A stretch of 28,277 nucleotides of DNA from JAEDES01 sp964470055 (lineage in GTDB: Bacteria; Bacillota_I; Bacilli_A; RF39; UBA660): the NCBI GenBank assembly GCA_964470055.1, contig CAYXZZ010000015.1, forward strand, positions 1 through 28,277. Reading direction: 5' to 3'. The notes beneath the pieces are model-generated. The model was not told where the DNA came from. It did not search any database and was given only the letters and a program-made list of their open reading frames with translations. Each line of letters starts with the position of its first letter. The first letter of the stretch is position 1. Shown piece after piece: positions 21,719-28,277 of this stretch. Both the position numbers and the translations under genes were made by a program.

Positions 21719-22723
21719 GTGAAAAAAACTATTTTAACTGGACTACGTCCTACTGGTAACTTACATTTAGGACATTATTTCGGTGCTTCTTTAAACTGGG
21801 TAAAAATGCAAGATGATTATGATTTTTACTTAGAGATAGCAGATGTGCAAGCATTGACTGATAATTTTGATAATCCAGAAAAGGTTCGTCATAATGTGTA
21901 TGAAATAACTAAAGATTTACTAGCAATTGGACTTGATCCTAATAAAGTTCATTTCTTTATACAGTCAAAGATTCCGGAAATTGCAGAACTTACAGTATTT
22001 TATTCTAATCTTGTTACAGTGGCAAGGTTACAAAGAAATCCAACTGTTAAAACAGAAATTAGTCAGAAAAAAGAATTGTTTGGTAATAACGGGGAAAGTA
22101 TTACTTATGGATTTTTAGGTTATCCTGTTAGTCAAGCGGCTGATATTACGGCTTTTGATGGCGAAGTGGTTCCGGTTGGTGATGATCAATTACCACTGCT
22201 TGAACAATGTCGAGAAATAGTTAGAAAGTTTAATTCTATTTATGGAGAAGTTTTAAAAGAACCACAACAGGTTTTAAGTGAGACAACTCGTGTTAAAGGA
22301 TTAGATGGCAATGATAAAATGGGAAAAAGTTTAGGAAATGCTATTTATTTGATTGATGATAATGAGACTGTTAGAAAGAAAATTATGGGTGCAGTTACTG
22401 ATCCTAGTAAAATAAAAAAGGATGATCCTGCTAATCCTGATGTATGTATGGTTTATTACTATCATAAATTAGTTAATGATAAAGAAAATGTTAATAAGGT
22501 TTGTAGCGAGTGTAAGAAAGGTGAACGCGGATGTGTTCAATGTAAAAAGGAATTAATTGAGGCTATGAATAATTTCTTAAAACCAATTCAAGAGAAACGA
22601 AAATTCTATGAAGAAAATCCAGGCGAAGTTAGTCGTATATTGAATGAAGGAACTGCTCTTGCAAAAGAAAAAGCAAGTAAACAGATTAGAAAAGTAAAAG
22701 AAGCAATGAAAATAGACTACTAA
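21719..22723 (+). CDS. trpS: Tryptophanyl-tRNA synthetase
   Basis: A 334-residue class I synthetase. It opens KKTILTGLRPTGNLHLGHYFGA with the HIGH-type HLGH at 16-19. The KMSKS loop is KMGKS at about 200-204, and GDDQLPLLEQCREI is near 154-167. It charges tRNA-Trp in the cytoplasm. A Cys-rich stretch near 262-275 (C-x2-C-x6-C-x2-C) could hold a metal. GTG 21719 is preferred because AGGAAG lies 8 nt before it; the GTG at 21710 overlaps that site. It converges with the YjbA-like gene, also a trpS neighbour in B. subtilis. Confidence 0.97.
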   Translation: MKKTILTGLRPTGNLHLGHYFGASLNWVKMQDDYDFYLEIADVQALTDNFDNPEKVRHNVYEITKDLLAIGLDPNKVHFFIQSKIPEIAELTVFYSNLVTVARLQRNPTVKTEISQKKELFGNNGESITYGFLGYPVSQAADITAFDGEVVPVGDDQLPLLEQCREIVRKFNSIYGEVLKEPQQVLSETTRVKGLDGNDKMGKSLGNAIYLIDDNETVRKKIMGAVTDPSKIKKDDPANPDVCMVYYYHKLVNDKENVNKVCSECKKGERGCVQCKKELIEAMNNFLKPIQEKRKFYEENPGEVSRILNEGTALAKEKASKQIRKVKEAMKIDY

Positions 22724-22739
22724 GTAGCCTATTTTTTTA
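22711..22739 (+). terminator. Rho-independent terminator of trpS
   Basis: AATAG-A-CTAC (22711-22720) pairs with GTAG-C-CTATT (22724-22733) around the TAA stop codon as loop, with one A-C mismatch, followed by seven T. In minus-strand RNA the mismatch becomes G-U, so it may also serve the opposite gene, which ends at 22729. Confidence 0.75.
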
Positions 22740-23373
22740 TGTAGGAAAGACGAACTATTTCATATAGAGTGTTGTGTTTTTCTGTATAGTTTTCTTCTAA
22801 ATCCTTTTTTATTCTTAAGTACTTATCTTTAAATGATAAATCATCTTTATTATATAATTCTTCATATAAATAATTTAGTTTGTCGACGTTGTTTTCTTTA
22901 TATAAATTTTCTGTTTCTTTTAATAAGTATCGTCTTTTTTTACTTTCACTCCTTGTTAGAAAAGACTCTTTGTTTAAAGATGATTTAATGGAATATGGGA
23001 GAAGTTCTTGTTTTAAATCAAAACATTCTTCGAGAAGTTCTTCTTCTTCATCTAATAAAAGAGAACTTCTACTGATTATTTCTCCGGTACTATTAAATTC
23101 TAGACCGATAACTTTATTAATATCAGTGATTAAAGTTGCATATTCTAAGTTCTTTGTTTTACGATATGCAATAGTTTGAGATTTTACTTTATCTAAAAAT
23201 TCTTTTTCTATTTTTACTTGATTATTGATTAGTTCTGATAATTGTTTTGATGAGGTTCGAAAGATGGGAATCTTTTTTATATGTTCAAGAGTATCTGTAT
23301 CGTCCCATTCAAAGAATTCTACTATTCTATTTTCATCAGCAAAGTTTAATAATACATCATATATATATGTCAT
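22729..23373 (-). CDS. YjbA-like protein (DUF3603/UPF0736)
   Basis: A 214-residue soluble protein. The N-terminus (YIYDVLLNF, EFFEWDDTDTLEHIKKIPIFR) follows the YVYDIW-NW, HEW-K-D--ELLDQVPLLRV pattern of B. subtilis YjbA. A TLITDINKVIGLEFNSTGEIISRSSLLLDEEEEL region (about 81-115) lines up with its VTD-ILA-D--G--IP-RKSRLIPRQEQ block. The function of the family is unknown. Adjacency to trpS supports the call. Its ATG 23373 overlaps the stop of the 69-residue gene by 4 nt (ATGA). Confidence 0.65.
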   Translation of the reverse strand: MTYIYDVLLNFADENRIVEFFEWDDTDTLEHIKKIPIFRTSSKQLSELINNQVKIEKEFLDKVKSQTIAYRKTKNLEYATLITDINKVIGLEFNSTGEIISRSSLLLDEEEELLEECFDLKQELLPYSIKSSLNKESFLTRSESKKRRYLLKETENLYKENNVDKLNYLYEELYNKDDLSFKDKYLRIKKDLEENYTEKHNTLYEIVRLSYIKK

Positions 23374-23579
23374 TTTATTTTATCCTTTCTTATATTGAGT
23401 CCTATTATCTCTAAAATTATTCCAGTCGGAAGGAGATATCCTTCTAGTGTAGTAAAGAGATATGCTAAATATTCTTTAATAGTATAACCAAAGGAAAAGA
23501 GATTAATGTATAAAATTATGTAAGTTATTCCATATACCATGAGAATGTAACCAATGATTAGTAAGATTATTTTCATCAT
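23370..23579 (-). CDS. Small two-helix membrane protein coupled to the YjbA-like gene
   Basis: A 69-residue protein with two membrane segments (about 3-25 and 44-62) and a short basic tail. The stop overlaps the next start as ATGA, so it is translationally coupled. No ribosome binding site precedes the ATG pair at 23574-23579. A TAAATT hexamer sits 5 nt before it, as in the two small membrane genes at 10843 and 11266. Function unknown. Confidence 0.6.
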   Translation of the reverse strand: MMKIILLIIGYILMVYGITYIILYINLFSFGYTIKEYLAYLFTTLEGYLLPTGIILEIIGLNIRKDKIK

Positions 23580-23614
23580 AGTTAAATTTATGAGGAAAGA
23601 CAGTTTTATATACG

Positions 23615-23637
23615 AAAAAAGAAAGTCTAAAACTTTC
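23615..23637 (-). terminator. Rho-independent terminator of rmuC
   Basis: On the minus strand GAAAGT (23637-23632) pairs with ACTTTC (23626-23621) around a 5-nt loop, followed by TTTTTT. Confidence 0.8.
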
Positions 23638-24714
23638 CTAATCTTTGTAGTCTAATTGTTTTACTACTTCTACTTCCACTTTGTTGATGGCTTCAAATTT
23701 TTTAGTAATTTTATCAGTAGTTATTGTTACATTTTCAACATCTTTATTAACTGTTTGAATACTTTTAGCAAGCTTATCCCAACGTTCTTTATATCTAGCA
23801 AATTCTAGACCAAGTTTATTTAGTTCATCGTGGATAATTGATGTGTATTTATCTCGTTCAATATTTTTAATAACCATCTCAATAACTGTAAGTGTTGATA
23901 TTAAAGTAGTTGGTGAAGTTATCCAAACACGTTTTTTGTAAGCATAATTGATAATGTCTTGATGGTAAGCATTTACTTCAGCAAAAATGGCTTCGGCTGG
24001 TAAGAAAAGGATTGCTTGATCAGCAGTTTCTCCTGGAATTATATATTTACTATTGATGGCATCAATATGCTTTTTCATATCTTGTTTAAACATTTTTTCA
24101 TAATTTTCACGCATTTCTTGAGAAAGTTTTTTATCAACCATTAGTTGATAGTGCTCTAAAGGGAATTTAGAGTCGATGGCAATTGTTCCTAAAGGCTCTG
24201 GGGCAAAAACTACTGAATCAGCAATCACACCAGTGGAAAGTGTATATTGAAGTCTAAAGATATTGTCGTTTTTTTCTCCAAAAACACTTGTAAGAATATG
24301 TTTTAGATTTACTTCACCAAAAATTCCCCTAGTCTTTTTGTCTGTTAAAATACTTTGAAGACTAACAATATCAGTTGAAAGAGTTTCTATTTTCTTTTGG
24401 GCTTCATCAATTTTAGATAAACGTTCAATGACATCCATAAATGTTTTATTGGTCTTTTCAAAATTTTCATCTAAACGACTGTTTACTTTTTCGTTGATGG
24501 CAAGTAGTCGTCTTTCTAGTTGTTCATTAAGTTCTGTGAAATCTTTGTTCATGTTGCGACTTAGTTCTGCTTTAAAGTTCCCCATTTCTTTCATCATGCT
24601 TACTTCTAATTTTCCTAAGCGTTCTGTTATGTTACTTTCATTAATATTTTTAAATAAAGATATTACTCCTAATATTATAGTTATGATTAATAAGATTATG
24701 ATTATATAGTCCAT
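23638..24714 (-). CDS. rmuC: RmuC family DNA-recombination protein
   Basis: A 358-residue protein. It has an N-terminal membrane helix (about 2-18), a long coiled coil (about 30-120), then the RmuC nuclease-like core: RGIFGEVNLKHIL near 134-146, IAIDSKFPLEHYQLM near 177-191, ILFLPAEAIFAEV near 235-247 and WITSPTTLISTLTVIEMV near 264-281. RmuC limits DNA inversions at short inverted repeats; the core is related to restriction endonuclease-like folds (D-x-KF-P). Start ATG 24714 has a GGAGAAAAG site. It lies 11 nt behind the TVP38-family gene, so the two are probably in one unit. Confidence 0.93.
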   Translation of the reverse strand: MDYIIIILLIITIILGVISLFKNINESNITERLGKLEVSMMKEMGNFKAELSRNMNKDFTELNEQLERRLLAINEKVNSRLDENFEKTNKTFMDVIERLSKIDEAQKKIETLSTDIVSLQSILTDKKTRGIFGEVNLKHILTSVFGEKNDNIFRLQYTLSTGVIADSVVFAPEPLGTIAIDSKFPLEHYQLMVDKKLSQEMRENYEKMFKQDMKKHIDAINSKYIIPGETADQAILFLPAEAIFAEVNAYHQDIINYAYKKRVWITSPTTLISTLTVIEMVIKNIERDKYTSIIHDELNKLGLEFARYKERWDKLAKSIQTVNKDVENVTITTDKITKKFEAINKVEVEVVKQLDYKD

Positions 24715-24725
24715 ACTTTTCTCCT

Positions 24726-25307
24726 TTAGTCTATTTTGAATTTTTTTGAAATATATTTAGTTATTAGATAAGCCAGTAATAGAATTATACATATAAAGAT
24801 AATAGCCTTAATATTAGTTAAACTTTCAATAAAACTTTTACCTATGAGAGCCCAAAAAGTTATCATAAATGCTTTTCCTACTAATAAAGCGATGGCGTAC
24901 TTTTCTTTAGAAATATTTGATATTCCGGCTAGTAGATTAATAAAACAAGATGGTGCGAAAGGTACTGTGATAATTAACACGAGATGGGTCAGTTTTATTT
25001 TTTGAAAATGAGCAGTTCTTTCAGTAATTTTGGTTATTGTCTTTGGACGAAGAAATTTATAAATTAATTTGTTTGAGACATAATAACAGGCTAGATACAT
25101 TAAATAACTTCCTATTGTTGTGGCACCCCATGAAAGAATTATTCCTGGAAAAAAATTAAAGGCATTTACATTTAAGGCAACAAAGGCACCGAGTGGTAAT
25201 ATTGGAATAAATGCTTCTAATAGTACTAGTAAAAAACCTACTATCCAACCACCATTCATGATTAAGTCAGTACAATCATTGATTAGTTCATTTAAAACTG
25301 ATAGCAT
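24726..25307 (-). CDS. TVP38/TMEM64 (DedA-like) family membrane protein
   Basis: A 193-residue protein with about five membrane segments. The family core is visible: EAFIPILPLGAFVALNVNAFNFFPGII (about 31-57) and GATTIGSYLMYLACYYVS, then a VPFAPSCFINLLAGISNISKEKYAIA re-entrant segment (about 115-140). Relatives move lipids or undecaprenyl carriers across membranes; the cargo here is unknown. ATG 25307 is chosen because AAGGTGAT lies just before it; the upstream GTG 25316 overlaps that site. The nearby rhodanese gene is often found beside such proteins. Confidence 0.85.
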   Translation of the reverse strand: MLSVLNELINDCTDLIMNGGWIVGFLLVLLEAFIPILPLGAFVALNVNAFNFFPGIILSWGATTIGSYLMYLACYYVSNKLIYKFLRPKTITKITERTAHFQKIKLTHLVLIITVPFAPSCFINLLAGISNISKEKYAIALLVGKAFMITFWALIGKSFIESLTNIKAIIFICIILLLAYLITKYISKKFKID

Positions 25308-25341
25308 GGTAATCACCTTCTTGTTTTATTATATTATAATT

Positions 25342-25635
25342 CTATTTTGTTAACAAGTAATTATTGTATCCACCAATTATGTTGACAGTTTTATAACCTA
25401 GATTATTAAGCCTATTTACTAATAGTTCACTAGTGTGTCCTGATTGGCAATAAATATAGTAAATTTGGTTCTTATCTAAGTACTGATTTGGGGCATTTAG
25501 AAGTAAGAACTTATCAATATTTTTAGCAGTTGGGATTTTACTTAATGAATATTCATAGTTACTTCTGATATCAATTATATTTAGTGGTTGTTTTTCTAAA
25601 AGATATAATAACTCTTCTATGTTTATACTTTTCAT
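25342..25635 (-). CDS. Single-domain rhodanese-like sulfurtransferase
   Basis: A 97-residue rhodanese fold. It has NIIDIRSNYEYSLSKIPTAKNI near 19-40 with the D-x-R motif. The active-site loop CQSGHTS carries Cys63, which would form the persulfide. The end is IIGGYNNYL (usual IxGGxxxW, with Tyr for Trp). It carries sulfane sulfur between proteins or to thiols. ATG 25635 is chosen because GAGGTGA precedes it; GTG 25644 lies inside that site. It is upstream of the TVP38-family gene in the same direction. Confidence 0.92.
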   Translation of the reverse strand: MKSINIEELLYLLEKQPLNIIDIRSNYEYSLSKIPTAKNIDKFLLLNAPNQYLDKNQIYYIYCQSGHTSELLVNRLNNLGYKTVNIIGGYNNYLLTK

Positions 25636-25660
25636 TTTATTCACCTCTAATATATTAGAT

Positions 25661-25690
25661 GAAAAAAAAAGAATCTATTGAATAGATTCT
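25661..25690 (-). terminator. Rho-independent terminator of the surface-protein gene
   Basis: A perfect 9-bp stem AGAATCTAT (25690-25682) and ATAGATTCT (25678-25670) with a 3-nt loop on the minus strand, followed by nine T. It overlaps the stop codon. It separates the coupling-protein unit from the rhodanese gene. Confidence 0.9.
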
Positions 25691-26909
25691 ACTTTACTGT
25701 GTATGGATCACTTTGTGTTCCAGTACCACTCTTGTATAAGACGTTTGTATTTAAATAAATTACTGGTCTTAATCTGGCATACATTAAAGTGTTACTAACT
25801 TTTAGACCACTATTTGCTTCAACCATATAAGCACTATAAGTATTTTTAGGTGAAGCAGTTACTAACCACCAATTGGTATCTGTAATTAAGTAGTTATAAT
25901 TTTGACAGTTTAGACTTGCAGCAGTAGTACAACTTGTATCAATACTAGCATTCATGTAATCAGCAGCAGTTAGTAAACCTACTTTTTGATCTCTTACTAC
26001 TTCTGTACATTCTACGGCTTGTTCAACACCAGTTTCGTCTTCTGCACGTTTTCCTGTACACATATTAAATGATACAAGTTTTGATTTATCACTATCACTT
26101 AAGAAGACACTTGTTATATCCTCATCTGTTGTAGTATATAATTCTTCTAATTTCTCTTTAATTCTACTTGATGAATAATTATTAATTCCAGCATTATAAC
26201 TAGTTTCTTGATTATATCTGTCATCCCAAGGTATTAATGTTCCTAGTGGTTCATCTAGAACTAATACTAAATTATCGCTAGATGTAATTTTAATAATTCG
26301 CCATAAGGCATTGTCTAGTTGAACATAATTATTAACATTTTCTCCACGGAAAACATAATTTCCGCCTTTATTGTATAGACCATATCCAGAACTAACAATA
26401 TCGTTATCATCTCTTACTTTATCGTGTAATTCTTGAGAAACATAATATTCTCCGCAATTAAGTTTTGGAACATACAAATATGTTGAGCCTGATTTTTCAA
26501 CTTTAACTGTTCCTGTACAGATTGAATTTGTATATTTAGATAAGTCTTTCATTCTTTCTTCAGCCACTAATACTGAAACATCAACTGTCTGAGTTCCACC
26601 ATCTTTTTTAGGAAGATTCTCAGGATGATCAGCAAAGTATGATTCGGCTGCGGAAACCATAATTTCTTCTATTTCTTCATATGATTTGCTTCCTCCACCT
26701 AATGATGTTATAAACATTAGAAGTAAGATTCCACCAATAACGATAGCAATAAGTATAACCATCATTTTAATCATTTTCTTTTTTTCATCATTGTTATTAC
26801 TACTACTTGAAGATGATGATGTTTCTTCTTCATAGTCGTCTTCTAACTCGTCTAATTCTTCGGCAACTAATTCTTTTCCTTTGTTGCTGCCAACACTAAA
26901 TTTTGTCAT
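25689..26909 (-). CDS. Membrane-anchored Cys-rich surface protein next to a T4SS coupling protein
   Basis: A 406-residue protein. An acidic cytoplasmic segment (1-30) is followed by a Ser/Asn run (about 31-40), basic residues and one membrane helix (about 48-69), then a large outside domain. That domain has paired cysteines and a C-terminal segment (NWWLVTASPKNTYSAYM, then ARLRPVIYL and GTGTQSDPYTV). This resembles the WWLRSP, GVRPV-L, GTG--PY pattern of surface/pilin-like proteins of uncultured Bacillota, possibly a DUF6273-like or lectin-like fold. ATG 26909 is preferred over 26915 by its spacing to AGAAGGAG. It lies 17 nt behind the coupling-protein gene. Role unknown; mating contact or adhesion is inference. 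Confidence 0.75.
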   Translation of the reverse strand: MTKFSVGSNKGKELVAEELDELEDDYEEETSSSSSSSNNNDEKKKMIKMMVILIAIVIGGILLLMFITSLGGGSKSYEEIEEIMVSAAESYFADHPENLPKKDGGTQTVDVSVLVAEERMKDLSKYTNSICTGTVKVEKSGSTYLYVPKLNCGEYYVSQELHDKVRDDNDIVSSGYGLYNKGGNYVFRGENVNNYVQLDNALWRIIKITSSDNLVLVLDEPLGTLIPWDDRYNQETSYNAGINNYSSSRIKEKLEELYTTTDEDITSVFLSDSDKSKLVSFNMCTGKRAEDETGVEQAVECTEVVRDQKVGLLTAADYMNASIDTSCTTAASLNCQNYNYLITDTNWWLVTASPKNTYSAYMVEANSGLKVSNTLMYARLRPVIYLNTNVLYKSGTGTQSDPYTVK

Positions 26910-26926
26910 AAACATTTCTCCTTCTA

Positions 26927-28277
26927 TTAATTATCAAAAAAGTCATCAAAGAAATCATCATCGTCATTTTCTTCATCTGTTAAAACTAAGTTGTCTTTTG
27001 GAGTAATTGTTTCATTTGTTGGTGTGACTGTTTTTTCTTCTAAAGGCTTAATCTTTGGTAAGTTTTCTATCTTAACTGGAGTTGAATTTAAAAATTCGTC
27101 AATGCTGGAAATAGGTGTTCCAGTTGCATTGGCATCACTATCATCCTCAAGATTTTCAATCTTCGTAGTTGTCTTAGGTTTGGCAACTGGTTGATTAATA
27201 TAAGATGTTTGTTTCTCTTCTTCTTTTGGAAGAGGTTGAGTAACAATTGGTTTAGTAGCCTGTTCTTTACTACGACGTTCCTCTTCTTCAAGTTCAGCGA
27301 TTTTAGCATCAATCTTTTTAACTAACTCATCAACATCAAATCCTAAATCATCATCCATAGACTTAGTTGATTGTGGAGGTGGTGATGGACGTGATACTGA
27401 TGTTGATCTTCCTCCCATTACTCTTCTTTCTTCAGGTTCATAATTTTCACGTGTTAAGAAGTCTGGAAGTTTTTGATCTGTTGTAGGCTTATCGAAAGGC
27501 ATTGGCTCTTTCTTCATAAAATCTGCTGGATTCATTTTTGGTAATAAATCTTTTTTACTTTCATCAGTGCTGTTCATCATTTCAAGTAATTTCTTTTTCT
27601 TTTGATCTTTGACAAATTCTTTTATATCGAAAGTTTTAACTGTTCTTTTTTGACGTATAGGATATTTTGCTTCAGGATATTTTTTACCCCAATCAAGTTT
27701 GAAGTAAGGTGTGAATTTTGTTTTGAATGGTTGTTTACGCATTCTTAAAATGATTACTTCAAATTGTTTCATTCTTTGTAAGTCAGAGACTGTGACAAGT
27801 GGGGTTGAAGCAGTTTTGTCGTCTTTTTTAGATTTTACTTCACCACACATTTTAGAAATTTCTTCTAAGGCTTTAAGTTCAGTAGTGATTAAGTAAATGA
27901 TATTTCCACAGTTACCACGAATTGTTTCAGCATCATCTTTTCCATATACTGAATCAAGTTGAGCAAAGTTTTGAATAATCATTGTAAATCTTATTCTACG
28001 AGAACGTGCTGCTGTAATCATTGTTGTTACATCTTTTAATGGTGGCATGTTAGCAAATTCGTCTAGAATAAAGTTTGTTCTGACTGGTAACTTTCCACCA
28101 TGTTTTTGAGCTGTTGCTATTAATGTTTCGTAAATTTGTTTTAATAAAATTGTTACTAATGAGTGATATGTTTTCTTTTCATCTTGAATAACAATAAATA
28201 CAGCAGTTGGCTTTTCACCAATACTTTCAAGATCAACATCACTGTATGATAACATTTCACTTAAATTTTCACGTGAT
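26927..28277 (-). CDS. VirD4/TraG-type type IV coupling protein, N-terminus beyond the window
   Basis: The reading frame stays open to the window end, so this is the C-terminal 449 residues or so of a larger ATPase. The remaining core has the Walker B block NFILDEFANMPPLKDV, then AARSRRIRFTMIIQNFAQLDSVYG and IRGNCGNIIYL (the Q-N-x-x-Q and G-N sensor segments). TVSDLQRMKQFEVIILRMRKQPF follows, all typical of TraG/VirD4 proteins that feed DNA or proteins into type IV secretion. The last 200 residues are a disordered Pro/Glu/Lys linker ending in a very acidic tail with FF pairs. The surface-protein gene follows it in one unit. Confidence 0.88.
   Translation of the reverse strand, partial: SRENLSEMLSYSDVDLESIGEKPTAVFIVIQDEKKTYHSLVTILLKQIYETLIATAQKHGGKLPVRTNFILDEFANMPPLKDVTTMITAARSRRIRFTMIIQNFAQLDSVYGKDDAETIRGNCGNIIYLITTELKALEEISKMCGEVKSKKDDKTASTPLVTVSDLQRMKQFEVIILRMRKQPFKTKFTPYFKLDWGKKYPEAKYPIRQKRTVKTFDIKEFVKDQKKKKLLEMMNSTDESKKDLLPKMNPADFMKKEPMPFDKPTTDQKLPDFLTRENYEPEERRVMGGRSTSVSRPSPPPQSTKSMDDDLGFDVDELVKKIDAKIAELEEEERRSKEQATKPIVTQPLPKEEEKQTSYINQPVAKPKTTTKIENLEDDSDANATGTPISSIDEFLNSTPVKIENLPKIKPLEEKTVTPTNETITPKDNLVLTDEENDDDDFFDDFFDN

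Noticed and set aside
26780..26840. Simple repeat in the surface-protein gene
   Set aside because: The TCT/ATT-rich stretch encodes a Ser/Asn linker within an intact frame; it is low-complexity coding sequence, not a repeat array.

Overview
This is AT-rich DNA with Bacillota-type signals: strong AGGAGG-like ribosome binding sites and TTGACA/TATAAT promoters, often with an extended TGn element. The gene content points to an endospore-forming member of class Bacilli: sigG, ylmC, yunB, yutH, a SpoVID-like LysM coat protein and a YsxE-like protein. It also points to anaerobic life: a rubredoxin-fused [FeFe] hydrogenase, rubrerythrin and PerR. An uncultured, gut-type anaerobic Bacilli lineage (RF39 or Erysipelotrichales neighbourhood) would fit, but that placement is inference from gene content only.

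Layout. 1-877: nine tRNA genes on the minus strand in two transcription units (Val-Thr-Tyr-Gln-Lys-Leu, then Ser-fMet-Asp), the last cut by the window edge. 940-1647: divergent yugI-like S1 gene and NifU-like yutI. 1644-6575, minus strand: yutH-like, an unknown 514-residue coiled-coil protein, a DUF1292 protein, yutD, yunB, ylmC and sigG. 6626-10765: a TtcA-like enzyme, trmL, an anchored thioredoxin-fold protein and a U32 RNA-hydroxylation family protein. 10843-11643, plus strand: two homologous small membrane proteins. 11673-14093: perR, hydrogenase and rubrerythrin as one operon behind a Fur/PerR-type operator. 14206-15982: a tiny membrane protein, then the ysxE-like and spoVID-like pair. 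16022-20491: tig, then lon overlapping an unknown gene. 20552-21579: two unknown soluble proteins. 21719-22723: trpS, convergent with a yjbA-like/69-residue gene pair. 23638-25635: rmuC, a TVP38-family membrane protein and rhodanese. 25689-28277: an anchored Cys-rich surface protein and the C-terminal part of a VirD4/TraG coupling protein running off the window.

The gene order reads like a compressed version of several Bacillus subtilis neighbourhoods (sigG-ylmC; yunB/yutD/yutH/yutI; tig/lonA/spoVID-ysxE; trpS-yjbA) brought together. The most interesting regulatory sites are two places where a sporulation-type promoter is folded into the terminator of the upstream gene. At sigG, the same hairpin also buries the ribosome binding site in readthrough RNA, while the predicted sigG promoter would start RNA after the first arm and leave the site free. 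No CRISPR array, insertion sequence or rRNA is visible, and there is no gene-free stretch above 300 bases.
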